Assembly: GCF_000173075.1 (NCBI RefSeq)
Contig: NZ_ABVL01000002.1
Location: 1 to 64,000, forward strand
Origin: Chthoniobacter flavus Ellin428
GTDB taxonomy: Bacteria; Verrucomicrobiota; Verrucomicrobiia; Chthoniobacterales; Chthoniobacteraceae
DNA length: 64,000 nucleotides
Reading direction: 5' to 3'
The notes under the pieces were generated by a model. That model saw only the letters and a list, made by a program, of their open reading frames with translations, was not told the origin of the DNA and ran no database searches. This document shows positions 38,089-47,634 of the stretch, piece by piece. Positions within the stretch are counted from its first letter, which is position 1. Each line of letters begins with the position of its first letter. The translations under genes were made by a program, and so were the position numbers.

Positions 38089-40062
38089 ATGAAAGTTCTT
38101 CGGCTCTCCTTCTTCCTTTTCCTCGCCGTGACCTGGAATTGCCTCGCGCAAGACAAGGAATCCCGCCGGCCGTGGCAGGAAGTGCGGGATCAGCAACCCG
38201 CGGGTGTGCATCTGACGATGACATTGCCGAAGACGCATTACCACCTGGGCGAGGTCATCACTGCCACTCTGAAGTTTTCGAATGAAACAGCGGCAGTCTA
38301 TCATCTTGCCGGCCCTTCCGGTGGGCGAAGCGGCCGGGTGCAGGATGTCGCTTTTCGAGCGAAGGCGGAGGACGGTTCGTTCGTCAGCGATCCGTTGCAG
38401 TGGTATCTCGAAAATCATTTTTTGATGGGCGGGGGCGGGGGGACGGCGAAACGTCTTGGTGATTGGGAGTTCAGTCTCGCGGCGAATCAATGGCTGCAGT
38501 TCGACAAGCCGGGCACCTATCAACTCTATGCGTGGACCTCGTGCCTTGCCGTCGGCGAACGCTATAAAGGCGGCGGCAAGCTGCCGATTCGCGCCGAGTT
38601 GGTCTCCGATCCGGTGACGATCACCATCGAGCCAATGACCGCAGGGGAGGAGAAGAAGATCATTGATGAAGCCGTTCAGGTCTTAAATGCTCCGCGCCAG
38701 CCCGGACGTTTCGACCCGGCTTTCGATGCCATGGAGCGGCTGCGATTTCTCCAGACCCCAGCGGCGAGCGATGTATTGCTGCAGTACGTTGATGCGCCCT
38801 ATAGCGGTGAGGCGTGGTTCGCGTTCTTTGGCCGCCCAAACTACGCCGCCGCCGCTGCACATATTCTCGCTCTCGTCCAGGAAGGCCGGCTCGGACTGAG
38901 TGAGGGCCTGCTCTACCTTTATAGCACGCTCAAGAGTGGCAGTTTCCGCGATCTGCTTGTCGAGGGCTCTGGCCAGCGCCCTGATCTCGCCGCGCGCGAA
39001 GAACTCTACCTCGCAGCTCGGCAAGTGATCGAGCGGGGCGGCTCGAGCCCTGCGTTTTTCGCCGACCTGTTCTCCTGGTATCAGCGAAACCCGAAGGACC
39101 TGGAGATTCGATCTCTCCTCATCCGGCGGCAACTGGAGTTGCCGCAGAAACAAATCGACCTGGCTTTCGGCGATGAGCCATGGAGAATGCGAGAGGAAGG
39201 CCTGCTCCGGGAAAAGGACTTTCTCCCGCTCATTCGAGAACTGGCCAAACCCGGGAAGCATTCCCCTAACGCTCTGGAAGCCCTCGCCAAACTGGCTCCA
39301 GAGGAGGCGAAACCCGTCATTGTGGAGGACATCCGGTTGAATCGTCCTGTCTATCAGCCACCACCCAATGTCGACCCCGGAAATCGCGATTTCCGCGGTC
39401 TCGCTGCGCTGCCTGATCGCGAACTGCCGGAGCTCGACGCCCCATTGCGTGAGAGACTGGCGCGGGATTCGCAGGATGGTCCCGGTCTCGAGGCGACCAT
39501 GCTGCTGGTCGATCGTTACGCCACCAAGGCGCTGTTGCCGGATGTGCTGCGTTTCTTCCATGGAAAAGAAGGGCACTGGCAATGCGTGCTGCAAGCCGCG
39601 ACGCTGCGCTATTGGATCCGCTGCGACCGCATGGCCGGTCTCGAATCGCTGGAACGGGCACTCGGCAAAAATGGTCCGAACGATACGGGGTGCTATCGGA
39701 TGGTTCTCACGGATGTGCTGGGAAAGAATTGGGTCGACGAGGCGACGCCTCTCGTGCTGCGAGCTTTGAACAATGACGATCCGGAAGTCGTTCGCGACGC
39801 GGTCAGGCTGCTCGAAGCGCATGGGGGACCGGAAACGGTCGAAATGATCATCGCGAAGATCGAGGCGGCTGCCGCGGATCTTCCCGAAGACTCCAAGCGG
39901 CGCGACCAGCGGCTCCCGCTGTCGCGGAGTCTGATCCGGAGTCTTCTCGATAACAAACGCTGGACTCTCACGCACGCTCAGCTCGAACGATTGCAAAAGC
40001 TCACAACGGAACGGATGCTTCAGGACCAATTGAAGCGCATGCTGCAGCAATCGGATAAATGA
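38089..40062 (+). CDS. secreted HEAT-like repeat protein of unknown function
   Basis: 657 residues with a signal peptide ending near WNCLAQDKE. The first 180 residues are beta-rich and resemble an extracytoplasmic Ig-like domain (HYHLGEVITATLKFSNETAAV; FDKPGTYQLYAWTSC). The rest is helical with HEAT-like repeats (AAHILALVQEGRLGLSEGLL, VLRALNNDDPEVVRDAVRLL). No catalytic motif was recognised. Related proteins are frequent in PVC genomes. Followed after 88 bases by the thioredoxin gene. Confidence 0.75.
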   Translation: MKVLRLSFFLFLAVTWNCLAQDKESRRPWQEVRDQQPAGVHLTMTLPKTHYHLGEVITATLKFSNETAAVYHLAGPSGGRSGRVQDVAFRAKAEDGSFVSDPLQWYLENHFLMGGGGGTAKRLGDWEFSLAANQWLQFDKPGTYQLYAWTSCLAVGERYKGGGKLPIRAELVSDPVTITIEPMTAGEEKKIIDEAVQVLNAPRQPGRFDPAFDAMERLRFLQTPAASDVLLQYVDAPYSGEAWFAFFGRPNYAAAAAHILALVQEGRLGLSEGLLYLYSTLKSGSFRDLLVEGSGQRPDLAAREELYLAARQVIERGGSSPAFFADLFSWYQRNPKDLEIRSLLIRRQLELPQKQIDLAFGDEPWRMREEGLLREKDFLPLIRELAKPGKHSPNALEALAKLAPEEAKPVIVEDIRLNRPVYQPPPNVDPGNRDFRGLAALPDRELPELDAPLRERLARDSQDGPGLEATMLLVDRYATKALLPDVLRFFHGKEGHWQCVLQAATLRYWIRCDRMAGLESLERALGKNGPNDTGCYRMVLTDVLGKNWVDEATPLVLRALNNDDPEVVRDAVRLLEAHGGPETVEMIIAKIEAAAADLPEDSKRRDQRLPLSRSLIRSLLDNKRWTLTHAQLERLQKLTTERMLQDQLKRMLQQSDK

Positions 40063-40150
40063 AATTGGAGGAATAGCTCGGACGCCTTGTGACACAGCTA
40101 TGACATGCCGCCGATTTTACACTCATGAGGTGAGCATCAAAGGTGGCGGC

Positions 40151-40489
40151 ATGATTCCACAAATCACCGCCGCTCAATTCGCCGAACAAGTTACCGCTAG
40201 CAAGATTCCCGTTCTCGTAGATTTCTTCTCGGACCATTGTCACTTCTGCCAGGAGTTACTCCCCGTCCTTGCGGACGTCGCCACGGAACAAACGGAGTCG
40301 CTGCGGATTTTCAAATTCGATGCAGGCGCGGAGCCCGAGTTTGCGGCGCGCTTCGGCATTCGTGCCGTGCCGAATCTTGTGCTCTTCCAAAACGGCGGGC
40401 CGGTCGGCCAACGGAGTGGCTTTTCGCCGAAACGCGATCTGCTCGCCTGGATTGGCTCCGCTTTGCGGCCCTCTATCGCGGTCCGGTAG
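40151..40489 (+). CDS. thioredoxin-like protein
   Basis: 112 residues from the ATG at 40151. Thioredoxin fold with VLVDFFSDHCHFCQELLPVL; the active site is Cys-His-Phe-Cys instead of the usual Cys-Gly-Pro-Cys. The cis-Pro loop is in GIRAVPNLVLFQNG. No signal peptide, so cytoplasmic. Probably a disulfide reductase with an unusual redox potential. Tail-to-tail with the next gene, 4 bases apart. Confidence 0.88.
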   Translation: MIPQITAAQFAEQVTASKIPVLVDFFSDHCHFCQELLPVLADVATEQTESLRIFKFDAGAEPEFAARFGIRAVPNLVLFQNGGPVGQRSGFSPKRDLLAWIGSALRPSIAVR

Positions 40490-40493
40490 CCGA

Positions 40494-42133
40494 CTACTTC
40501 GCCGGGGGCAGATGGTGCTGCTCCCAGTCGCGCTTGCCCTCGAGGACGTAGAGCCACTGGGTGGCGGCGCCGATCAAATGAGCATAGCCGCCGGTGTCGG
40601 AGTAATCGTCCCGGGATTTACCGGGGAGGAAGCTGCCCGTGCCCAAGCCTGTCGGGATGTAACCGTATTGATCGAAGATCGCTTCCCATGTCCGCAGGCC
40701 GCCGCAGAGTTCGTGACGCAACCAGCCTTCGACGCCGGCGGAGGTTTTCCAGAAACCGGGTTTCTCCTGTGGGTTGGCCTTGTCGAGCAACGGCAACGAT
40801 TTTTCGCCGAGTTCCGCAAGTTGCTTTTCCCACAGGCCGGGATGGGCCTGCAGCGCCTCGATGCCCCAACCGCAGCAGATCATATTCTGTGGGCCGAACG
40901 CGAGCCGATCGGGCGCGGTCCCTTACCCGGGCCTTTGCGTTCGGAACGGAGGTCCACAGGCTTGCCGTCGACGAATTTGTAGGGATGCAGATCGAATACC
41001 GAGATGCCCGGTGGAGTAGGGGAATCGTCGGAATAAAGCCGATAGAGCTGCGGTTCGGTGAGCGCGTCAAATGCCGTCTTCCACGCGACTGGTTCGGTGA
41101 GCGTACCGCTTTTGGCGATCTGATCGTAATAACGATACTCCACATCATCCGCGAAGGCCGGAACGGGAGCGGGTTCGCCCGGTTTGAAATCGGACGTCGC
41201 GCGGAGGAAATGATTCTTGCCCTTGCGCACGCTGTCCCAGCTATCGGCGCCGAGATGCTTCCACAGCTCGGCGTCGTCATTGCTGAGTGCGGCCGCCGCG
41301 ATCACCGCGGGAATGGATGACGCGCCATGCCGTGTGCGACATTCCTGCAAGTGCCTCGCTGCCTCCGCGATTTCGTCGGCGAGCTTCTTGTCGGCGGGAT
41401 CGGTGGAGTCGTGGAAGAGCAGCCACGTCACCTCCAGCATCACCGCCAGGTCCTGCGCCAGATGCGACGACGATCCGAGTGAATAGCCGGATAGACGTCC
41501 CTCGGGATTCGGCTTTCCGGCCAGCTCATTGCGGGCGGGAAAATCGATGGCATCCGGTTGCTTGCGCGCTACCTGCCCGAGAATGTCGAGGGAGACTGAC
41601 GTACCATCATCCCACCAGTAAGGGACGAAACCCTTTTCGCGCCCCTGCAGCAGCCATTCCTTGGAACCCGACCAGCCGCGTTCGTGACCGGCCGGTGCGT
41701 CGTTCCGCTCCGAGGTGAAGAGCTCATCGGAGTGGTTGAGCATCTGGAGATAGAAGGGCAACTGCCACTTCGTGAGCACCTCCTTGTAGAATGGGTCGCC
41801 GGTCGCGCGGTAGGCATTGACCATCGCCACGGCGAACCACGCGCCATCGTGCATCGTGTCCAGCGCCTCGCCCTCGGGCCACTGACCGGGCGTGCCTTTT
41901 TTGGTCGTGTCGAGATACTCGTAGATGATGCCTCGCTGCGGCGAATGCGCGTCGCGCTTGAGATGATTGTTCAGCACGTATTCCGCGAGACGCTTCATGA
42001 AGGCGCGTGTCTCGTCGGCGGTCATCGGCGGTTTCGCGGCGGCCTTTTCGACCCATGGGCCACGGTCGAGATCCGCGGCGAGAAGCGGGCAGGATAAAGC
42101 CGAGGCGATGAGGATTCTGGGGAGGAGTTTCAT
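40494..42133 (-). CDS. secreted probable (alpha/alpha)-barrel hydrolase-like protein, one frameshift
   Basis: About 546 residues from the ATG at 42133, with a signal peptide (LPRILIASALSCPLLA). It is all-helical with Trp-rich and acidic motifs (DTMHDGAWFAVAMVNAYRAT, FVPYWWDDGTSVSLDILG, SGYSLGSSSHLAQDLAVML), suggesting a six-hairpin glycosidase-like or cellulase-like fold. No exact family was identified. One missing G in a GGG run at 40920-40922 shifts the frame: after GPGKG the true continuation is TAPDRLAFGPQNMICCGWGI in the next frame. The C-terminal part ends GYAHLIGAATQWLYVLEGKR. Probably a surface polysaccharide-processing enzyme. Confidence 0.65.
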
Positions 42134-42237
42134 CGTCACAACAATCCGCGGGGTGGATTTCGCTTAGCCGGCATTCGCCCGGGAGAACGGAAGAAGGATT
42201 GAATCCGCGGCGCGCCCCGCCGATAAGCGAACAAGCC

Positions 42238-43017
42238 ATGACCATCACCGATCACGAATTCGTCGATCTTCCCACGCCGACGGGTCCGATGCGGACCCAT
42301 GTTTTCCGGCCAGCCGCGCTGGGTCGGTATCCAGGCATCCTGTTGTTCTCGGAAATCTTTCAAGTCACCGGTCCGATCCGCCGGACGGCCGCGCTGCTCG
42401 CGGGGAATGGCTTCGTCGTAGCGGCGCCGGAAATCTACCACGAGTACGAGCCGGCCGGTACGGCGCTGGCCTACGACAGTGCCGGAGCGGACCGCGGCAA
42501 TGAGCTCAAGACCACGAAGTCCGTTGAGGCTTACGACGCCGATGCTCGAGCCGTGTTGCAGTATCTCGCGTCGCATCCAGCATCGACCGGCAAGCTCGGA
42601 GTCATGGGCATTTGCATTGGCGGACATCTCGCTTTCCGCGCGGCGATGAATCCCGGAGTCCTGGCGACGACCTGCTTCTACGCCACCGATATTCACAAGC
42701 GCAGCCTCGGCGCCGGAATGAACGACAACTCGCTCGACCGCATCCCGGAGATCCAGGGGGAATTGCTCATGATTTGGGGCCGCCAGGATCCCCACGTGCC
42801 GCTGGAGGGGCGCCTGAAGATTCATGCCGCGCTTGAGGCCGCCGGCACGTTTTTCCAATGGCACGAATTCAATGCGGCACACGCCTTCATCCGCGATGAA
42901 GGGCCGCGTTACAATCCGGTGCTCGCACAGCAATGCTATGGCCTGGCCATCGAACTGTACAAGCGCCGTCTCGGGGAAGGGGATGTCTTCGTCACTGCCG
43001 CGGAAACCCACCACTGA
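42238..43017 (+). CDS. dienelactone hydrolase-family alpha/beta hydrolase
   Basis: 259 residues from the ATG at 42238. The nucleophile Cys is in GVMGICIGGHLAF, the acid in MIWGRQDPHVP and the His in NAAHAFIRDEG, the Cys-Asp-His triad of dienelactone hydrolases. The expected substrate is a lactone or ester of aromatic degradation, but many members act on other esters. Followed 20 bases later by the small monooxygenase gene. Confidence 0.88.
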   Translation: MTITDHEFVDLPTPTGPMRTHVFRPAALGRYPGILLFSEIFQVTGPIRRTAALLAGNGFVVAAPEIYHEYEPAGTALAYDSAGADRGNELKTTKSVEAYDADARAVLQYLASHPASTGKLGVMGICIGGHLAFRAAMNPGVLATTCFYATDIHKRSLGAGMNDNSLDRIPEIQGELLMIWGRQDPHVPLEGRLKIHAALEAAGTFFQWHEFNAAHAFIRDEGPRYNPVLAQQCYGLAIELYKRRLGEGDVFVTAAETHH

Positions 43018-43037
43018 TTTCTCAACCCCATCCACCC

Positions 43038-43394
43038 ATGAGCCAGCCCGCCGTCTCCATTCATCCTTACTTCAAAGTTCATCCCGGCAAACTCGAAGCC
43101 GCCCGCGCGCTGCTGCCGAAGTTCGTCGAGAAAACGACCTCGGAGCCGGGTTGTGTTTTCTATGAATTCACGATCCATGGCGACGTCGTCTTCTGCCGCG
43201 AAGCTTATACCAACGCGGAAGGGGCGCTGGCCCATTTGCAAAATGTGGGGGATATCCTCGCGGAGATGCTGAAGTTGTCCGACCTAATTCGCCTGGAGCT
43301 GCATGGGCCGGAGCAGGAACTCGAGAAACTTCAGGGCCCACTCGCTGATCTCAAGCCCGAGTGGTTCGTCTACGAAACCGGTTTGCGAAAATAG
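43038..43394 (+). CDS. antibiotic biosynthesis monooxygenase-domain protein
   Basis: 118 residues from the ATG at 43038. A ferredoxin-like ABM domain: HPYFKVHPGKLEAARALLP, EPGCVFYEFTIHGDVVFCRE, AYTNAEGALAHLQNV. Typical small dimeric enzyme of quinone or polyketide oxidation, or a heme-related protein; function not fixed. Likely cotranscribed with the dienelactone hydrolase. Confidence 0.82.
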   Translation: MSQPAVSIHPYFKVHPGKLEAARALLPKFVEKTTSEPGCVFYEFTIHGDVVFCREAYTNAEGALAHLQNVGDILAEMLKLSDLIRLELHGPEQELEKLQGPLADLKPEWFVYETGLRK

Positions 43395-43450
43395 ACGTTT
43401 ACAAACTGCTGGGCCCTGGGCGCACTCCTTGCTGGTAGGAAAGGATTCCC

Positions 43451-44335
43451 ATGTCCAGTTCTCTCCCGCTTTCCCCCGAGCAAACCGCCCGCTTTCGGAG
43501 CGACGGCTTTCTGGCGCTGGAGGCGATTGCGCCAGCGGAGGAGGTGGAGCAGTTGCGCCGCATTTTCGATCGGCTTTTCGAGAAAGGCGCCGGCTGGAAA
43601 AAGGGCGCGCAGTTTGATTTGGCGGGCACTGATGATGGGAAGGGGCCGGCCAGGTTGCCGCAGATATTGAATCCCGTGGAATTCGCGCCCGAATTGCGAG
43701 AGACGCAGTTTCGTGCGAACGCACTGGCCATTGCCCGGCAATTGCTCGGGCCGGAAACCGAGCCATGGTTTGAGCATGCGATCCTGAAACCGCCGCACTT
43801 CGGCGCCGCCACGCCATGGCATCAGGACGAAGCGCATCGCGACGACCCGGGCACGGATTACGAGCAGATCAGCATCTGGATGCCCTTGCAGGAGGCGACG
43901 GAAGTCAATGGTTGTATGCGCTATATCGCCGGCAGTCATCTGGGGCCGGTGCTCGAGCATCATTCGCCGAATAACGATCCGCGTGTGACCGCGCTGGAAT
44001 GTATCGGCCCCTTTCAACCGGAGCATGCGACGCATTGCCCGTTACCGCCGGGCGGGGCAGCGATCCACCATTGCCGCACGCTCCACGGAGCGGGGCCGAA
44101 TCAATCGGACCAGCCGCGCCGCGCTTACATCCTGGCCTTTCGCGGGCCCACGCGGCCGAATCCGGAATTCCGCGGCTATCCGTGGAATACCGAAAAGCGC
44201 ACTGCCGCGAATGAACGCCGCGTCTCGTGGAAAAATCGCGGCGGCGCCATCGGTCGGGCGGCAAGGAGCGCGGGCGAGGTGGTTCGGCGAACGCTGCGCC
44301 GAGTGGGTGGGCGGGTAGGGCGCTGGCTGCGCTGA
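43451..44335 (+). CDS. phytanoyl-CoA dioxygenase-family protein with basic C-terminal tail
   Basis: 294 residues of the PhyH Fe(II)/2-oxoglutarate oxygenase family. Metal ligands are in TPWHQDEAHRDD (His-x-Asp) and the later His in AAIHHCRTLHGAGPN, with Arg in QPRRAYILAF. The last 35 residues are rich in Arg and Gly, outside the fold (for example GRAARSAGEVVRRTLRRVGG). Hydroxylates an unknown small molecule. Follows the ABM gene by 56 bases and may belong to the same operon. Confidence 0.88.
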   Translation: MSSSLPLSPEQTARFRSDGFLALEAIAPAEEVEQLRRIFDRLFEKGAGWKKGAQFDLAGTDDGKGPARLPQILNPVEFAPELRETQFRANALAIARQLLGPETEPWFEHAILKPPHFGAATPWHQDEAHRDDPGTDYEQISIWMPLQEATEVNGCMRYIAGSHLGPVLEHHSPNNDPRVTALECIGPFQPEHATHCPLPPGGAAIHHCRTLHGAGPNQSDQPRRAYILAFRGPTRPNPEFRGYPWNTEKRTAANERRVSWKNRGGAIGRAARSAGEVVRRTLRRVGGRVGRWLR

Positions 44336-44356
44336 GCGCAGGCGCGCCGCGATGTC

Positions 44357-47005
44357 TTAGTCCTTGTGCAGTGCCAGGGCGACAGCGGCATCCAGGCTCA
44401 ACGCCCGGCCTTCGAGGCGGGCTTGCTCCACGGCGGGGCCACGGAAATCAGTGGCTGCGGCGAGCACGGACCGCATCGCGGGGTGATCAGCGGCTTGCGG
44501 GACGAGTCCGCTGCGGCTCCGTTGCGCTTCTCCCGCGCCGAAGAGACGCGCGGCGCGATCGTATTGTCGTTCGGCCACGGCCAGCGTGGCCAGGGCTTCC
44601 AGCGGATAGGATGCGCCCCAGCGGTTGCCGAGTTCGAGGCCGATCCGCAGGCAATTCGTGAGATGCGTGTGCGCATCGGCAAAGCGGCCGAGCACCGTGG
44701 CGTTCACCCCCACGTTCCAGGCAAGAATGATCCCCAGCCAGGCATCGCCGATCTGTTGGTAATACGAGAGGCCTTGCTCCTCCAGTGCAAAGGCGCCGGC
44801 GAAGTCGCCCTCGTTAGCCGCGGTGACGCCGCGGATATGCTGGATGTGCGCCAGAAGCCGCGGGTCATTTAGCGGCGCCGCGACGGCGGATGCTTCGTCG
44901 AGCAATGCTTTGGCCTTCACCGGATCCCTGTCCTCCAACGCGTGAAAACCGAGATCGGCCAGCGCTTGCGCGACGCCGCGGTTGTCGCCGAGTTCACGGA
45001 AGATTTCCAGCGCCTCGGTATGCAGCGCGACGGTGGCGGGCATGTCATCGGCAATCCAGGAAAGTCGGCCGGCCGCGGCCAGGGCGCGGGCGCGGAGAAG
45101 ATCGCGCGCCGCAGCATCGGGATGTGCGAGCAGCTTGGTGAAATGCTCCCGCGCTTCTTTGAAAAGCCCGCGCACTTCGACGAAGCGCTGCATGGCGGTC
45201 ATGAGCCGTAAGCCTTTCGTCACCTCGCCGGGCAGTTCCTCGCTGGTCTCGATGCTGAAGCGGAAATTCACGTCCTCATGCTCCGCGCGCTCGAGCCATT
45301 CCTTCTGCTGCGGGCCGCGCAATTGCGGGGAAATCTTCTCCGCATAAGCCGCGAAGTAAGCCAGGTGGCGGGCGCGAAAGGTATCCGCCTCGCCAGCCGC
45401 CACGAGTTTCTCATTCGCGTAATCCCAGATCGACTCCAGCATGTAATAGCGAGCGGTCGAGGACGGCCCTTTCTCGACATAGACCAGCGATTTGTCCACG
45501 AGCTGGGTGAGCAGGTCCACGATCTGCCAGGATTCCAGCACGGTGTCCGAGCAGACGGCCTCGATGGATTCCAGCGTGCGGCCGCGGGCGAAAACGGAGA
45601 GGCGGCGCAAGAGGACCCGTTCGGATTCGCTCAGCAGATCGTGGCTCCAGTCGATGAGGGAGCGCAGGGTCTGCTGGCGCGGAACGGCCGTGCGACTGCC
45701 GGTGGTGAGCAGGTGAAAGCGGTCGTCGAGACGCTCGACGATCTGCTGGAGCGTGAGGACGCGAATGCGCGCGGCGGCCAGCTCGATGGCCAGCGCGATG
45801 CCGTCGAGCCGCCAGCAGATTTGCGCGATGGTCACGATGTTTTCATTCGTCGCCTGGAAGGACGGGCGGGCGAGCGTCGCGCGATCGATGAAGAGGCGTA
45901 CGGCTTCGTATTCGGAGAGGCGTTCGAAGGCGTCCGGCCCATCGCCGAGATCACGCCAATGGTTGGGCAGGGAGAGGGGCGGCAGCGGCCACGCCGTTTC
46001 GCCGGCGATGCTCAACGGCTCGCGGCTGCTGGCTAGGATGCGAAGCTGCGGGCAGGAGCGCAGCAGAGTCTCGGCGAGGCGCGCGCAGGCGGCGACGACG
46101 TGTTCGCAGTTGTCGAAGATGAGCAGGAGCTGTCTATTGCGCAGGAAACTGGTCAGCGTCGCGACCAACGAACGTTCCGGTTCCTGGCGCAGGTCGAGCG
46201 CCGCGGCGACCGCCTCGATGACCAGCGCGCCATCCTCGATGGTGCCGAATTCCACGAACCACACGCCATCGTGGTATTGCTCGAGTGATTCCGCGCCGAC
46301 TTGCAGCGAGAGCCGGGTCTTGCCCGTGCCGCCACTGCCGGTGAGCGTAAGCAGACGCGTGCTGCTGAGCAGGCGTTTCACCTCGGCGAGTTCGCGTTCG
46401 CGGCCGATGAAGCTGGTGAGCTGGACGGGGAGATTGTTCGGCACGCTTTCCAGCGAGCGCAGCGCGGGAAATTGCGAGGGCAGATCGGGCGCGAGGAGTT
46501 GGAAGAGATGCTCGGGGCGGGCGAGATCGCGCAGACGATGCTCACCGAGAGCGCGTAACTGGATGCCAGGGGGGAAGTGGTCGCGCACCAGTTCTTCGGT
46601 CGGCAGCGAAAACAGCACCTGTCCGCCGTGCGCCGACGCAAGGATGCGCGCCACGCGGTTGAGCGACTGGCCGAAGTAATCGCCATCGCGATGTTCCGCC
46701 GCGCCGGTATGGAGCGCCATGCGCACTTTTAATTCGTCGATTCCTTCCCATGTGGTCGCGCGCAGTGCGCGTTGCGCCTGCAATGCCCCCAGAAGTGCCT
46801 GCAACGCCGTGTCGAACGCCACGCAAAAAGCGTCCCCGACCGTTTTGAAAACATACCCACCCTCGGACTCGAAGGCCGTGCGCAGCATTTTGTCGTGCGC
46901 GGCGAGAGCCACCCGCATGGCGTCGGGATGCTGCTCCCACTTCTTGGAGCTGCCTTCGATATCGGAGAATAGAAACGTGATGGTGCCCGTCGGCAGCGTC
47001 GACAT
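44357..47005 (-). CDS. class III cyclase-domain/STAND NTPase regulator
   Basis: 882 residues. N-terminal class III nucleotidyl cyclase domain (about 5-180): GTITFLFSDIEGSSKKWEQH, GGYVFKTVGDAFCVAF and VRMALHTGAAEHRDGDYFGQ. Metal-binding Asp residues are present. An NTPase of the STAND/NB-ARC type follows (about 190-480): Walker A LTGSGGTGKTRLSLQV, Walker B LLLIFDNCEHV and a later ASSREPL. The C-terminal half is TPR-like. Such proteins are proposed ATP-dependent signal or transcription regulators; no DNA-binding domain was seen. Partner unknown. Confidence 0.85.
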   Translation of the reverse strand: MSTLPTGTITFLFSDIEGSSKKWEQHPDAMRVALAAHDKMLRTAFESEGGYVFKTVGDAFCVAFDTALQALLGALQAQRALRATTWEGIDELKVRMALHTGAAEHRDGDYFGQSLNRVARILASAHGGQVLFSLPTEELVRDHFPPGIQLRALGEHRLRDLARPEHLFQLLAPDLPSQFPALRSLESVPNNLPVQLTSFIGRERELAEVKRLLSSTRLLTLTGSGGTGKTRLSLQVGAESLEQYHDGVWFVEFGTIEDGALVIEAVAAALDLRQEPERSLVATLTSFLRNRQLLLIFDNCEHVVAACARLAETLLRSCPQLRILASSREPLSIAGETAWPLPPLSLPNHWRDLGDGPDAFERLSEYEAVRLFIDRATLARPSFQATNENIVTIAQICWRLDGIALAIELAAARIRVLTLQQIVERLDDRFHLLTTGSRTAVPRQQTLRSLIDWSHDLLSESERVLLRRLSVFARGRTLESIEAVCSDTVLESWQIVDLLTQLVDKSLVYVEKGPSSTARYYMLESIWDYANEKLVAAGEADTFRARHLAYFAAYAEKISPQLRGPQQKEWLERAEHEDVNFRFSIETSEELPGEVTKGLRLMTAMQRFVEVRGLFKEAREHFTKLLAHPDAAARDLLRARALAAAGRLSWIADDMPATVALHTEALEIFRELGDNRGVAQALADLGFHALEDRDPVKAKALLDEASAVAAPLNDPRLLAHIQHIRGVTAANEGDFAGAFALEEQGLSYYQQIGDAWLGIILAWNVGVNATVLGRFADAHTHLTNCLRIGLELGNRWGASYPLEALATLAVAERQYDRAARLFGAGEAQRSRSGLVPQAADHPAMRSVLAAATDFRGPAVEQARLEGRALSLDAAVALALHKD

Positions 47006-47106
47006 GGTGGTGAATGTGTCCGAGCCTCATGCGTCGCGCAATAGCGTTCCGGATGCGCGAAAAATTGTGACACAAAGGACGGCGACGCTAAGAAATGAAT
47101 CCTGTT

Positions 47107-47196
47107 ACCGCGAATGAACACGAATTGACGCGAATGGACGGAGATAGAAGTTGCAAACCTCCTCTTATTCGCGCTCATTCGCGTCCATTCGCGGTT
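47107..47196. repeat. inverted CGCGAATG/CATTCGCG repeat in an intergenic region
   Basis: The 284-base gap 47006-47289 contains ACCGCGAATGAACACGAATT and GACGCGAATGGA (47107-47138), and opposite-strand copies ATTCGCGCTCATTCGCG and TCCATTCGCGGTT (47167-47196). The outermost ACCGCGAATG and CATTCGCGGT are exact complements. This type is common in PVC genomes (from memory). No gene is visible in the gap. Confidence 0.6.
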
Positions 47197-47289
47197 TAAC
47201 CGTAATCTGGAGGCTTCCCTTCCAATTCGCCGGCCTCAAAAGCCAAAACCGGCTTGATTCGTGTCGCCGTCCAGCGACGTTTCCAGCGA

Positions 47290-47634
47290 ATGACGCCAAT
47301 GTCGCCCGCTCACCGCACGCTGTTCCAGCGTTGCGGAGCCATAATTCTCTTTGTCGGTATCTGCCTCGGCGCCTTGATTTACTGGTCGGCGCCACCCGCG
47401 ACCGACGGGACGGTGTATGCCGACTCGGCGCTGGCTCCGGACGATTCGCGCCGTTATGCCCACGATACGGAAGTCTACTTCGGCAAGACTGGCGCGCTGG
47501 CGGATAAATGGACCCGCACAGTCTCTTCCTGGAGTCAGCCGAAGCCGCTCGCCATCATCGTTATCGTCGTTTCAGGCCTGCTGGCCGGCGGATGTTTTCT
47601 GGCAGCACGGAGACCAGAGCTCAAGGGGCGGTGA
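47290..47634 (+). CDS. small two-helix membrane protein of unknown function
   Basis: 114 residues from the ATG at 47290 (an ATG at 47299 or an upstream start are possible). Two hydrophobic segments: CGAIILFVGICLGALIYW and PLAIIVIVVSGLLAGGCFLA, with a polar middle of about 60 residues. No family recognised. The end overlaps the sialidase-like gene by 14 bases tail-to-tail, which reduces confidence. Confidence 0.5.
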   Translation: MTPMSPAHRTLFQRCGAIILFVGICLGALIYWSAPPATDGTVYADSALAPDDSRRYAHDTEVYFGKTGALADKWTRTVSSWSQPKPLAIIVIVVSGLLAGGCFLAARRPELKGR

